A stretch of DNA of 64,000 nt from Mesorhizobium sp. (GTDB lineage: Bacteria; Pseudomonadota; Alphaproteobacteria; Rhizobiales; Rhizobiaceae), in the NCBI GenBank assembly GCA_004020875.1, contig SAPZ01000011.1, forward strand, positions 62,001 to 126,000, in the 5' to 3' direction. The translations under genes were made by a program, and so were the position numbers. A model generated the notes under the pieces. That model saw only the letters and a list, made by a program, of their open reading frames with translations, ran no database searches and had not been told where the DNA came from. Below, piece by piece: positions 1-8,044 of the stretch (the stretch's first letter is position 1; each line of letters starts with the position of its first letter).

Positions 1-1
1 G

Positions 2-73
2 ATCGTCGATCCGGCGTCCTACGACCCGTGGCGCTTCGACGCCTCCTCTTGGGGCAAGGTCGCCGATTTCTAG
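2..73 (+). CDS. 3' end of an unidentified protein (partial)
   Basis: An open frame enters from the left edge and ends at TAG 71-73, giving 23 residues that finish SSWGKVADF. It is followed by a short gap and converges on the flavoprotein gene ending at 100. The residue composition looks like a genuine protein C-terminus, but the fragment is too short to assign a family. It may belong to the same catabolic locus. Confidence 0.5.
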   Translation: MVDPASYDPWRFDASSWGKVADF

Positions 74-99
74 GACTGAGCGTGGCTTTCGCGGTCGCA

Positions 100-1467
100 T
101 CAGTCTTCCCGGAGAAAAGCGCCGATCGGCGTCGGCCGCACAGGAGCCTGCCCGCGAAATCGGCCGACATCCATGGTCGCGCATCCGGCCTGCGCCGCGA
201 CGAGATCGACAGCCGCCAACTGGCAATAGCGCCCTTGGCAGCGCCCCATGCCCGCGCGTGAAACCGACTTCACCCTGTTGGCCTCGCCGCCGCCGAAATC
301 CGCGCTCTCGCGCACCGCTCCGGCAGTGATGTTTTCGCAGCGGCAGACGATCGCGTCGTCGGGCAGTGTTCGCACCATATCGGACGGCCAGGGAAAGGCA
401 CGAGCCAGACCGAGGGCAAAGCGCTCGAGCCGCGTCAGCTTGCGCAGATCGGCTTTGACGGAAGGCGCCGCATGCCCGAGATCGGTGAGGCATGCCACGG
501 CCGCGAGACGGCCCGCGATCTCCGCGCCATCCGCACCGAGGAGACGAGCCCCGTCGCCCGCAAGGTAGACTCCGTTGCCGGCCCGCCCCATCGTGTCGGT
601 CTGCGGCAGCCATTGCCGCCACTGCTCGTCATAGTCAAAGGCGCATCCCGCCACGTCGGCAAGATGCGTCTCCGCCCGCAGGTGCCAGCCCATGCCGACC
701 ATGTCGCATGGGGTGAGGCGCTGTCGTCCGCCGGCGTCGCGCCAGCGCATCGCAATGACGCCCGACGCGTCCGCTTCGATCCGCTCCAGCGTCACGCCCG
801 CATGATAGCGGCCGCCGAGCCGTGCCCGCAGGACGAGACCACGCAGCGCAACGATCGGCCGGGCCGCAAGTCCGGAGAAACCCCGCATCTGCCGGTGCCA
901 GGAGGATGTGTCCAGGACCGCCGCCACGTCCGCTCCCGCCTTGAGAAGTTGCGCGCCGACCAGCGTCAGCAAAGGTCCCGATCCGATGAGAACGATGTGC
1001 CGACCGAGCGCGACACCCTGCGCCTTGAGCGCAATCTGCGCCGCGCCGAGGGTGTAGACGCCAGCGTTCTGCCAACCGGGGACCGGGGCGACGCGGTCGG
1101 ACGCGCCGGTGGCAAGGATCAGCCGGTCATAGCCGATCACTTGCACCTCGCCTTCTCTCAGCACATGCAGCCGCCCCTCATGCGCGGCGACGACGGAACT
1201 GCCCGGACAATGAGTGAGCCGCCCTGCTTCGACAAGTTGGTCGACTAGCGCATGCAGCGTGCGCGCCTTGGCCGCTTCCGATTCGTAGAGCTGTTCCGGC
1301 GGGCGGACGAACCCGTCCGGCGGGCGCCGATAGATCTGACCGCCGGCGCGATGGCCTTCGTCGATCACCACCGGATGGAGCCCGGCCTCGACCAGTGTCG
1401 CAGCGGCACGAATGCCCGCCGGACCCGCACCGACGATCACCACCCTCGGCGATGTGGCGTCGCTCAC
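100..1467 (-). CDS. FAD/NAD(P)-binding oxidoreductase, HcnB/opine-oxidase subunit A-like
   Basis: A 455-residue flavoprotein. The N-terminal dinucleotide-binding motif GAGPAG is at residues 13-18, a second GSG motif is near 162-164, and a YLAGDGA segment binding the flavin is at 301-307. The C-terminus carries a BFD-like [2Fe-2S] site with Cys375, Cys377, Cys410 and Cys415. This architecture is known from HcnB, the octopine/nopaline oxidase A subunits and the alpha subunit of D-hydroxyproline dehydrogenase. Its start ATG overlaps the stop of the upstream 2Fe-2S gene by ATGA (1464-1467), so the two are translationally coupled and likely form one enzyme. The true substrate cannot be read from the sequence; an N-substituted amino acid is inferred from the neighbours. 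Confidence 0.9.
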   Translation of the reverse strand: MSDATSPRVVIVGAGPAGIRAAATLVEAGLHPVVIDEGHRAGGQIYRRPPDGFVRPPEQLYESEAAKARTLHALVDQLVEAGRLTHCPGSSVVAAHEGRLHVLREGEVQVIGYDRLILATGASDRVAPVPGWQNAGVYTLGAAQIALKAQGVALGRHIVLIGSGPLLTLVGAQLLKAGADVAAVLDTSSWHRQMRGFSGLAARPIVALRGLVLRARLGGRYHAGVTLERIEADASGVIAMRWRDAGGRQRLTPCDMVGMGWHLRAETHLADVAGCAFDYDEQWRQWLPQTDTMGRAGNGVYLAGDGARLLGADGAEIAGRLAAVACLTDLGHAAPSVKADLRKLTRLERFALGLARAFPWPSDMVRTLPDDAIVCRCENITAGAVRESADFGGGEANRVKSVSRAGMGRCQGRYCQLAAVDLVAAQAGCATMDVGRFRGQAPVRPTPIGAFLRED

Positions 1468-1766
1468 GGCCAGTTCTCCGGCGTCGTCGTGCGCAACCGC
1501 ATGCCCTCAGTGACCGGCGTGGAACACGCGCGCAGGCGTGGCCCCGTCTCCTGCCACAGCCAGCAATCCTGGCAGGCGCCCATAAGGCAGAAGCCCGCTC
1601 GCGGCTCAGGTCCGAACTCGGAGTTTCGCAACGCGTGTCCGGAAGCCAGTATGGCGGTGAGCACGGTATCCCCGGCAAGCGCCGAGCACTTCTCGCCGTC
1701 AAGAAAGAACTGTACCGCCGCCCGGTCGAACTCGGTCAGCCGGACGATGCGGCCAGTCGTACTCAT
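1464..1766 (-). CDS. small (2Fe-2S)-binding dehydrogenase subunit, HcnA-like
   Basis: A 100-residue protein. Cys60-x4-Cys65-x2-Cys68-x12-Cys81 is the plant-type ferredoxin cluster pattern, as in HcnA and the gamma subunit of D-hydroxyproline dehydrogenase. A longer frame runs upstream to 1907 but lies inside hyuB. The chosen ATG at 1766 overlaps the hyuB stop as ATGA (1763-1766), the same coupling seen at the other junctions of this operon. It probably passes electrons between the flavoprotein encoded next and an FAD-containing subunit; the DadA-like gene at 6926 is the obvious candidate for that third subunit. Confidence 0.9.
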   Translation of the reverse strand: MSTTGRIVRLTEFDRAAVQFFLDGEKCSALAGDTVLTAILASGHALRNSEFGPEPRAGFCLMGACQDCWLWQETGPRLRACSTPVTEGMRLRTTTPENWP

Positions 1767-3757
1767 TCCGCTGCCTCCCGGACCGGTCCCGGATGTGGCA
1801 ATTCGGGAAACCGTTCGCAGACCGCATCGAAGGCTGCTTGGACGCCATCCGCCTCGGAGCGCCCTTTCATGCGCCGGAAAATCTCCGTCTTGGCGAAGAA
1901 CCGCCAATGGATCGGCAAGGCGTCCAATATGACGTGGAGCCGGTCATAGGCGGCCGGCGTCCACTGCGCCTCGTAGCCGTCGCGCTCCGGCCCGAAATGG
2001 AAATGGCCGGCGGATGGGTTGTGCCGCGCGCGTAATTGGTCTGTCGCCTGCTCGTCGACCTCACCATCGCGGAGGACGACGCCGTAGTCGCGCTCCGCGG
2101 CTATCGGAGAGAGATAGCCGCGCCGCACGTCCTCAGCGACCCGCCAGGGCTCGCGCTGAAACGGATCGCCGCGCCCGCCGCCGCCGGCGGAGCGGATCTC
2201 CAGCACGTCGCCGGGCTGCAGCACCGCGGTATCGATATTGCCCAGCCGCCGTTCGTGCCCGGTTCCCGGATTGACGACCATGTCCGACAGGCCCGCAGCC
2301 TTGCCGCCCAGCACGCCCCAGGGGCGGAAGAAGCTGCGATCGCGATTGCGCGCGGTGACCCTTGTGTCCGGGGCAAAGACGCGGAAGGCCATCTCGGTCG
2401 CCAGACCTCCCCGCCAGCGGCCCGCGCCGCCGCTGTCCCGAGCGAGCCCGTATTTGACGAACTCGACCGGCGTCTCGGTCTCGGTGATCTCGATCGGCGT
2501 GTTCTTCAGATAGGCGGCATCGGCGCCTGACCCATTGGTGCCATCGCGATGCGGCATCGCTCCGCCGCCGCCTACCACCGGGTTCACCGCCGCGATGACG
2601 CTGCGACCGGTGCGCTCGTCGGTGGTCATGACATTGACGATGCAGTTGTTGCCGGCGGGCGCCGCCGGCAGCCGTTCCGGCACGGCTTGCGAGAAGGCGC
2701 CGAAGATGACCGAGCGCAGCCGCGCGCAGGTGAGCGAGCGCATGCCGACGGCGGCGGGATGCATCGGGTTCAGCACCGACCCTTGCGGCGTGATGCAGGT
2801 AAACGGTCGGGTAAGGCCCGTGTTGAGCAGGATCTTGGGGTTCAACGTGTAGAGCACGTAGTAGACGCCGACGAGCAGCATGGTGTGGCGCGGATCGCCG
2901 CCCGAAGGGACGTTGAGCGAAGAGCCGAGCTGCGGATCGGAGCCGGTGAAGTCAAGTACCGCCTCGTCACCCTTGATCGTCAGCCTCAGTTTCAGCCGGC
3001 AGGGATTGGCTTCGACGGAATCCTCGTCCGCATAATCGGCGAATTCCCAGCTGCCGTCGGGCATGGCGCGCAGCACGTCACGCGCCTGCGCTTCTGCGTG
3101 ATCCAGAAGCGCGGCAACGCCTTCGACGAAGCCGGCCTTGCCGAACTTTTTCACCATCGCCTGGATCTTGCGCTCGCCGGTGTTGAGCGCGCCGGCCAGC
3201 GCCTTGATGTCGCCGATGTTGAGCCCGGGCTTGCGCACATTGATGCTCATGATCCGAAGGATCGCGTCGTCGAAGACGCCCTGGCGCACCAGCTTCATCG
3301 GTGGAAAACGGATACCCTCCTGATGGATCTCGGTAAGCGCCCGGCTGAGCGAAGCCGGCACAGCACCACCCATGTCGGTGTTGTGTATATGGCCGCCGGT
3401 CCAGGCGACGATCTCGCCGTCGACGAACACCGGCTTCCAAAGATGCGTATCGGGCGCGTGCGTGGCGACATGGCCTGAATAGGGATCGTTGGTGAAGGCG
3501 ACGTCTCCGGGCCGGTAGTCATCCACCATCGCGATCGCGCGATGGTAGGAAAGGCCCGGATACCAGGTTGCGCCGAGTTCCATCGGCACGGCGAAGGTTG
3601 CCCCAGAACGGTCCATCAGCATCACGGTAAAATCCTGCGTCTCCTTCACAAAGGCCGAGTGCGCGGTCCGATGCAGCGTGTGGGCCATGTTCTCGGCCGC
3701 CGCGCGGGCATGGTTGGCGAGGACCTGAAGGTTTGTGCGGTCGAACAACGGCGTCAC
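1763..3757 (-). CDS. hyuB: hydantoinase B / 5-oxoprolinase-type subunit
   Basis: A 664-residue member of the HyuB family (N-methylhydantoinase/oxoprolinase beta subunit). Family segments visible include the N-terminal FVKETQDFTVMLMDRSG region, the FTNDPYSG motif, the HIHNTDMGG metal-type motif, and the C-terminal SAGGGGRGDPF stretch. With HyuA it performs ATP-dependent opening of a hydantoin-like or lactam ring in the cytoplasm. It starts at ATG 3757, overlapping the hyuA stop as ATGA. Whether the substrate is N-methylhydantoin, hydantoin or 5-oxoproline is not decided by the sequence. The adjoining amine-dehydrogenase-like subunits favour an N-substituted amino acid product. Confidence 0.93.
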   Translation of the reverse strand: MTPLFDRTNLQVLANHARAAAENMAHTLHRTAHSAFVKETQDFTVMLMDRSGATFAVPMELGATWYPGLSYHRAIAMVDDYRPGDVAFTNDPYSGHVATHAPDTHLWKPVFVDGEIVAWTGGHIHNTDMGGAVPASLSRALTEIHQEGIRFPPMKLVRQGVFDDAILRIMSINVRKPGLNIGDIKALAGALNTGERKIQAMVKKFGKAGFVEGVAALLDHAEAQARDVLRAMPDGSWEFADYADEDSVEANPCRLKLRLTIKGDEAVLDFTGSDPQLGSSLNVPSGGDPRHTMLLVGVYYVLYTLNPKILLNTGLTRPFTCITPQGSVLNPMHPAAVGMRSLTCARLRSVIFGAFSQAVPERLPAAPAGNNCIVNVMTTDERTGRSVIAAVNPVVGGGGAMPHRDGTNGSGADAAYLKNTPIEITETETPVEFVKYGLARDSGGAGRWRGGLATEMAFRVFAPDTRVTARNRDRSFFRPWGVLGGKAAGLSDMVVNPGTGHERRLGNIDTAVLQPGDVLEIRSAGGGGRGDPFQREPWRVAEDVRRGYLSPIAAERDYGVVLRDGEVDEQATDQLRARHNPSAGHFHFGPERDGYEAQWTPAAYDRLHVILDALPIHWRFFAKTEIFRRMKGRSEADGVQAAFDAVCERFPELPHPGPVREAAE

Positions 3758-5832
3758 TCCGCGAAGGTCAGAAGGAGATTGAGGTGGCGGTCGACCCGAG
3801 CCTGCGTTCCGGCGGGAATGGCGAAGGTCGTGTCTTCCTGGACCACCACGGCAGGCCCGAGGAACGTGCTGCCGGGCACCAAGGTCTGCCGGTCGTGGAG
3901 GTCGACCGTCTCAACGCTCAGGCCCGTATAGACGGGGAGCCTGCGCGCAGGGCTGGCCGGAGTGTCGATCTCGTCGGTCTCGGGGAACGACAGCGCCGGG
4001 CCCGCGCCTATTGCCGACAGGCGGACATTCACAAGCTCGATCGCGCCTTGGGGATCGTGGAAATCGTAGAGCTGCCCGTGGGTGCGGTGAAAGGCTTGCT
4101 CGATCGCCTCCGCGCTGCCCTCCGCCAGCCATTCCGGCAAAAGCACGACATCGATCTCATAGCTCTGCCCGAGGTAGCGCATGTCGCAGGAGAGATTGAG
4201 ATCGGCGGCCGCATCATGCCCTTGGGCTGCAAGCCAGTCGCGGCCCTCTTGCGCGAGCGCCTCGAAAGCTTCACGGATCGCGGGAAGTGACGCGGTCGAC
4301 AACGGCGCGAAGATGGTGCGGATGAAGTCGCCACGCAAATCGGCCACGAGCCCGCCCAGCGCCGAGACCACACCGGGGCGGCGGGGCGCCATGACGCGCT
4401 TCATACCGAGCTCGCGGGCCAGGAAGGCGCCGAGCATCGGGCCGCCGCCGCCAAAGGGCATCAGCGTGAAATCGCGCAGATCGACGCCGGCGCGCGAGGC
4501 GAGTTTTTCGACCTCCACGAACATTTCCGACACAGCAATGTCGAGGATCGCCTGCGCGGTCTGCTCGACCGGGCGACCGAGCCGGGCGGCAAGCTCGCCG
4601 ACGGCCCGATGCGCCAGTGCAGTATCGATCCGGAGCTGGCCATAGGCCATCTCGCTGTGGCCGAGCCATCCGCAGACCACCATTGCGTCCGTCACTGTCG
4701 CCTGAACGCCGCCGCGGCCGTAGCAGGCTGGTCCCGGCGTCGAGCCGGCCGATTCCGGGCCGACGCGCAGCACCCCTTGCGCGTCGACGCTGGCGATCGA
4801 GCCGCCGCCGACGCCGATCGAGCTGACCGATACTGACGGGATGTGGAGCGGAAACTCGCCGATCAGCTCGCCGGTGCCGAACTGCGCCTCGCCGCCGATG
4901 ATCAGCGCGAAGTCTGCAGAGGTACCGCCGATGTCGAGGGTGAGGATCTTGTCCTCTCCGGCCTGGCGCGCCAGCCACGATGCGCCGATGACCCCGGAGG
5001 CCGTTCCCGACAAAAGCATGTTGACGCAGGCATGCTTGCCCTCGGCGGCGTTCATCAGCCCGCCATTCGATTTCGTCAGCATCGGCCGGGCCGGCACGCC
5101 GCGGCCCTTCAGCCGCTCTTCCAGCGCTGTCAGATAGCCCGAAACGCGGGGATGAACATAGCCGTTGAGAATGGCGGTCGAGCTGCGCTCATACTCACGG
5201 ATGACGGGCCAGACTTCGGCGGACGTGAAGACGAAGAGCTCCGGCGCCAGACGCGCGATCGCCGCCTTCACCGAGGCTTCCTGCGCGGCGTTGCGCCAGG
5301 CATGCAGGAAGGAGACGATGATGCCTTGGGCCCCATTCGCTTTCGCTGCCGCGACGGCGCTTTCCACCGCCACCATGTCTGGCGCCTGGGACTCTCTGCC
5401 ATCGGCGCGCATGCGGGCCGGAATGCCGAAGACCATGTCGCGCGAGATCAGCGGGTCCGGCCGCGAGCAGAACAGCGAATACATGTCCGGCATTCGAAGC
5501 CGCGCCAGTTCGATGACATCCTCGAAGCCGGCGTTGGTGAACAGCGCCAGCGGCGCACCCTTGCGTTGGATGATGGTGTTGATGCCGACGGTCGTGCCGT
5601 GCACGAAGCGGGTCATGTGGGTGGGGTCGAATCCTTCGCGTTCGGCGAGAAGCGTGAGGCCGGTCATCAGCTCGGCTCCAGGATCCTCCGGCGTCGTCAG
5701 CACCTTCAGCGAGGCGACGCGCCCGGAATTTGCCTCTAGCGCGCAGAAATCTATGAAGGTCCCGCCGATATCGACGCCGACCTTCCAGTCGGCCTTGCTC
5801 CGCGCCTCATCCGTCGCGACGGCACCATCCAT
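3754..5832 (-). CDS. hyuA: hydantoinase A / 5-oxoprolinase-type ATPase subunit
   Basis: A 692-residue HyuA subunit with two ASKHA-type nucleotide-binding motifs, DIGGTFIDF at residue 21 and a later DIGGTSAD, typical of ATP-dependent N-methylhydantoinase/oxoprolinase. The frame is open up to 5889, but ATG 5832 has the purine-rich site AGGAAGGG about 7 bases upstream and precedes the conserved N-terminus, so that start was chosen. It is the first gene of the four-gene operon and sits 88 bp after the LysR gene. The gap contains an ATAA-N7-TTAT dyad (5910-5924), so regulation by that LysR protein is plausible. Confidence 0.93.
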   Translation of the reverse strand: MDGAVATDEARSKADWKVGVDIGGTFIDFCALEANSGRVASLKVLTTPEDPGAELMTGLTLLAEREGFDPTHMTRFVHGTTVGINTIIQRKGAPLALFTNAGFEDVIELARLRMPDMYSLFCSRPDPLISRDMVFGIPARMRADGRESQAPDMVAVESAVAAAKANGAQGIIVSFLHAWRNAAQEASVKAAIARLAPELFVFTSAEVWPVIREYERSSTAILNGYVHPRVSGYLTALEERLKGRGVPARPMLTKSNGGLMNAAEGKHACVNMLLSGTASGVIGASWLARQAGEDKILTLDIGGTSADFALIIGGEAQFGTGELIGEFPLHIPSVSVSSIGVGGGSIASVDAQGVLRVGPESAGSTPGPACYGRGGVQATVTDAMVVCGWLGHSEMAYGQLRIDTALAHRAVGELAARLGRPVEQTAQAILDIAVSEMFVEVEKLASRAGVDLRDFTLMPFGGGGPMLGAFLARELGMKRVMAPRRPGVVSALGGLVADLRGDFIRTIFAPLSTASLPAIREAFEALAQEGRDWLAAQGHDAAADLNLSCDMRYLGQSYEIDVVLLPEWLAEGSAEAIEQAFHRTHGQLYDFHDPQGAIELVNVRLSAIGAGPALSFPETDEIDTPASPARRLPVYTGLSVETVDLHDRQTLVPGSTFLGPAVVVQEDTTFAIPAGTQARVDRHLNLLLTFAE

Positions 5833-5909
5833 GATGTGTCCCTTCCTGTCTGCCACCGAAACTGGCACGAGCGGACGGTGCGGGTCCAAGATGGATAAAG
5901 GGCAAGGAT

Positions 5910-5925
5910 ATAAGTCTTGCTTATG
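5910..5925 (-). promoter_or_regulatory. candidate LysR-type operator upstream of hyuA
   Basis: ATAAG-TCTTG-CTTAT is a perfect inverted repeat and contains ATAA-N7-TTAT, the dyad form known for OccR-like LysR regulators. It overlaps the stop codon of the LysR gene (5921-5923) and lies about 78 bp upstream of the hyuA start. Its GCTTATG core (5919-5925) recurs at 6842-6848 in the divergent lysR/oxidoreductase region. Function is inferred from position and symmetry. Confidence 0.45.
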
Positions 5926-6823
5926 CCCTGCGATGCTCGTGGAGAATGGCGGAGCAGGCCGTGCGGATTTCGTCGCGCATCATCTCGTCGGCGCGCGACA
6001 GGGCCCGGGCACGAGACGTGAGCAGCGCGATCGGGAATTCCGGCCCAGCCGCCAGCGGCCTGACGCCGAGCCCGGCAAACAGCTGCCAGGGCAGGAGCGC
6101 GTCGACGAGAGCTATACCCAGACCGGCCTGGACGAAGCCGACGGCGGAGATAGATGCGTCGATCTCGAGCGACGGCGAAAGCGCTACTCCTTGCGCGCGT
6201 GCGGCGTGGGCCAGCTCGTCGGCAGGACGGGTGTTCCCCCGATAGGAGATCAGCTCTTCCCCAGCGAGATCGGCAAGCCTCAGCTCGGTCCTCCTTTGCA
6301 ACGCGTGCCCGGCGGGCAACAGGCATGCAAAGCCGATGCTGCCGATCACCTCGGCCTCAATGTCGGGAGGCAGGCGATCGTCCATTGCCACGCCGAGACT
6401 GGCATCACCGGCGCGCAGCATGTCGACGATCGCGGCGATCGGCGCGCTATGGGAACGCAGCAGAATATCGGGGTGCTGCGCCCGGAATGCGGTGAAGGCG
6501 CGCGGCAATATCGCCATGGCCGGGGGCGGCGAGGCCGCCACCCGCACCAGCCCGGTTCGGCCGAGACGCAGATCGGTCGTCTTGCGGCGCAGGCCGTCGA
6601 GCCCCGCCGATAGCCTCTCCGCATCGGCGAAGATCTCGAGCGCTTCCGGCGTCGGGCGAAGCCTGCCCTTCACACGCTCGAACAGCGTGAAACCGAGCTC
6701 GTCCTCGGTGTGGAGAAGGATCTGGCTGAGCGCGGGCTGGGAGATGTTCAGCATCCGCGCCGCGGCGGTCACCGTGCCGGCGCGCATGACGGCGATGAAC
6801 ACTTCGAGCTGCCTGGCCCGCAT
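5921..6823 (-). CDS. LysR-family transcriptional regulator
   Basis: A 300-residue LysR regulator. The winged helix-turn-helix is at residues 1-60 (MRARQLEVFIAVMRAG, then AARMLNISQPALSQ), followed by a periplasmic-binding-fold effector domain. ATG 6823 was chosen because GGAG lies 5-6 bases upstream and the protein begins with the conserved helix; the open frame extends further but has no family resemblance there. It sits between the hyu operon (same strand, downstream) and a divergently transcribed FAD oxidoreductase, the usual position for a LysR protein controlling both units. The inducer is unknown. Confidence 0.93.
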   Translation of the reverse strand: MRARQLEVFIAVMRAGTVTAAARMLNISQPALSQILLHTEDELGFTLFERVKGRLRPTPEALEIFADAERLSAGLDGLRRKTTDLRLGRTGLVRVAASPPPAMAILPRAFTAFRAQHPDILLRSHSAPIAAIVDMLRAGDASLGVAMDDRLPPDIEAEVIGSIGFACLLPAGHALQRRTELRLADLAGEELISYRGNTRPADELAHAARAQGVALSPSLEIDASISAVGFVQAGLGIALVDALLPWQLFAGLGVRPLAAGPEFPIALLTSRARALSRADEMMRDEIRTACSAILHEHRRA

Positions 6824-6835
6824 TGCCACTCCATA

Positions 6836-6862
6836 GGTAAAGCTTATGGGTCTTACCCAAAG
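6836..6862. promoter_or_regulatory. candidate LysR operator in the divergent lysR/oxidoreductase region
   Basis: GGTAA (6836-6840) and TTACC (6853-6857) form an inverted repeat with a 12-base spacer. A second dyad TGGGT-N3-ACCCA lies at 6847-6859. The core GCTTATG at 6842-6848 matches the site upstream of hyuA. A weak candidate promoter for the plus-strand gene follows: TTGACG at 6869-6874, 17 bases, then CAAGAT at 6892-6897. The site lies just upstream of the lysR ATG and so could also mediate autoregulation. Confidence 0.4.
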
Positions 6863-6925
6863 CCATCTTTGACGCAACGAAGCGGCACCGACAAGATGGG
6901 TCCATCCAAGGATCGAGGAACGACA

Positions 6926-8044
6926 ATGGACGTGATCGTGCTGGGCGGCGGCCTGATGGGGACAGCCACGGCCTATTTCCTCTCCCGGCGCGGCGCGCGC
7001 GTGACGCTGATCGAGCGCGACCGGATCGGCACCGGGGCAACCGTCGCTTCGTTCGGCAACATCCGCCGCACCGGCCGTCACCTGTCCCAGCTTCCGCTGG
7101 CCCACCGCTCGCTGAGGCTGTGGGGCGAGTGCGAGAAAATGCTTGGCCGCGACGTCGAGTTCCGCGCCACCGGCCATATAAGGCTGATCTTCGACGAAGG
7201 CAGTCTCGCCGACATGCAGGCCTACGCCGAAGCGGCACGGCCTTGGGGGCTCGAACTGGAAGAACTTGGCCCGCGCGAAATCCGTTCCCGGTTTCCGGGC
7301 CTCGGCCCCGACGCGATCGCCGCGTCGTTCTCGCAGCATGACGGCAGCGGCAATCCGCGGCTGATCGCGCCGGCCTTTGCCGAGGCTGCACGTAAGCTCG
7401 GCGCGGAAATCATCGAGAACGCCAAGATCGAGAAAATCAACCGCATGAAATCCGGCTTTCTTGTCGCCAGCTCAAAAGGCGCGTTCGCCGCCGAATGCCT
7501 GCTCAACACCGCCGGCGCCTGGGGCGCGCGCGTCGCCGCCGAATTCGGCGAAAATGTGCCGCTGGACGCGCGCGGCCCGCAGATGGGCGTGACCGAGCCG
7601 CTGCCGCATCGCATCCTGCCGGTCGTCGGCATTTGGACGCGCCACAAGGACTATGGCGCTTATCTGCGTCAGGTCGAGCGAGGCAACATCGTCTTCGGCG
7701 GTGCCGCCGAAAGAGTCCCGGTGGACCTCGATCCGGGTCATGCGCAGGCCAATCCTGCGTGCCTGCCGGTGCAGTTGCGCGCCGTCGCTCGGCTGCTGCC
7801 GGCAATGGCGCAGGTGGCGGTGATCCGCACCTGGTCCGGTTGCGAAGGCTATGTGCGAGACATGCTGCCGGTCGTGGGACGCTCGGCTACGACGCCGGGC
7901 CTCTTTCACGCCTTCGGCTTCAGCGGGCACGGCTTCCAGCTCGGTCCCGGCGTTGGCGACGCCATGGCGGAACTCATCACGACCGGCCGTTGCGCAACGC
8001 CGCTCGACGATTTCAGGATCGATCGGTTCAGCCGTCGATCCTAA
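6926..8044 (+). CDS. FAD-dependent oxidoreductase, DadA / sarcosine oxidase-like
   Basis: A 372-residue DAO-family flavoprotein. It opens with the ADP-binding motif GGGLMG (residues 7-12) and an acidic residue ending the second strand (LIER). ATG 6926 has GAGGAA 5 bases upstream; the longer frame to 6710 runs through the LysR gene and is rejected. Family members oxidise D-amino acids, sarcosine, glycine or D-hydroxyproline. Transcribed divergently from lysR and the hyu operon, it is the likely amine-oxidising subunit completing the 2Fe-2S and HcnB-like subunits encoded at 100-1766. That partnership is inferred from the subunit composition of HcnABC and hydroxyproline dehydrogenases. Confidence 0.88.
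   Translation: MDVIVLGGGLMGTATAYFLSRRGARVTLIERDRIGTGATVASFGNIRRTGRHLSQLPLAHRSLRLWGECEKMLGRDVEFRATGHIRLIFDEGSLADMQAYAEAARPWGLELEELGPREIRSRFPGLGPDAIAASFSQHDGSGNPRLIAPAFAEAARKLGAEIIENAKIEKINRMKSGFLVASSKGAFAAECLLNTAGAWGARVAAEFGENVPLDARGPQMGVTEPLPHRILPVVGIWTRHKDYGAYLRQVERGNIVFGGAAERVPVDLDPGHAQANPACLPVQLRAVARLLPAMAQVAVIRTWSGCEGYVRDMLPVVGRSATTPGLFHAFGFSGHGFQLGPGVGDAMAELITTGRCATPLDDFRIDRFSRRS

Noticed and set aside
6824..7339. Extension of the LysR frame upstream to 7339
   Set aside because: It runs antisense through the FAD oxidoreductase gene, and the winged helix starts at 6823.
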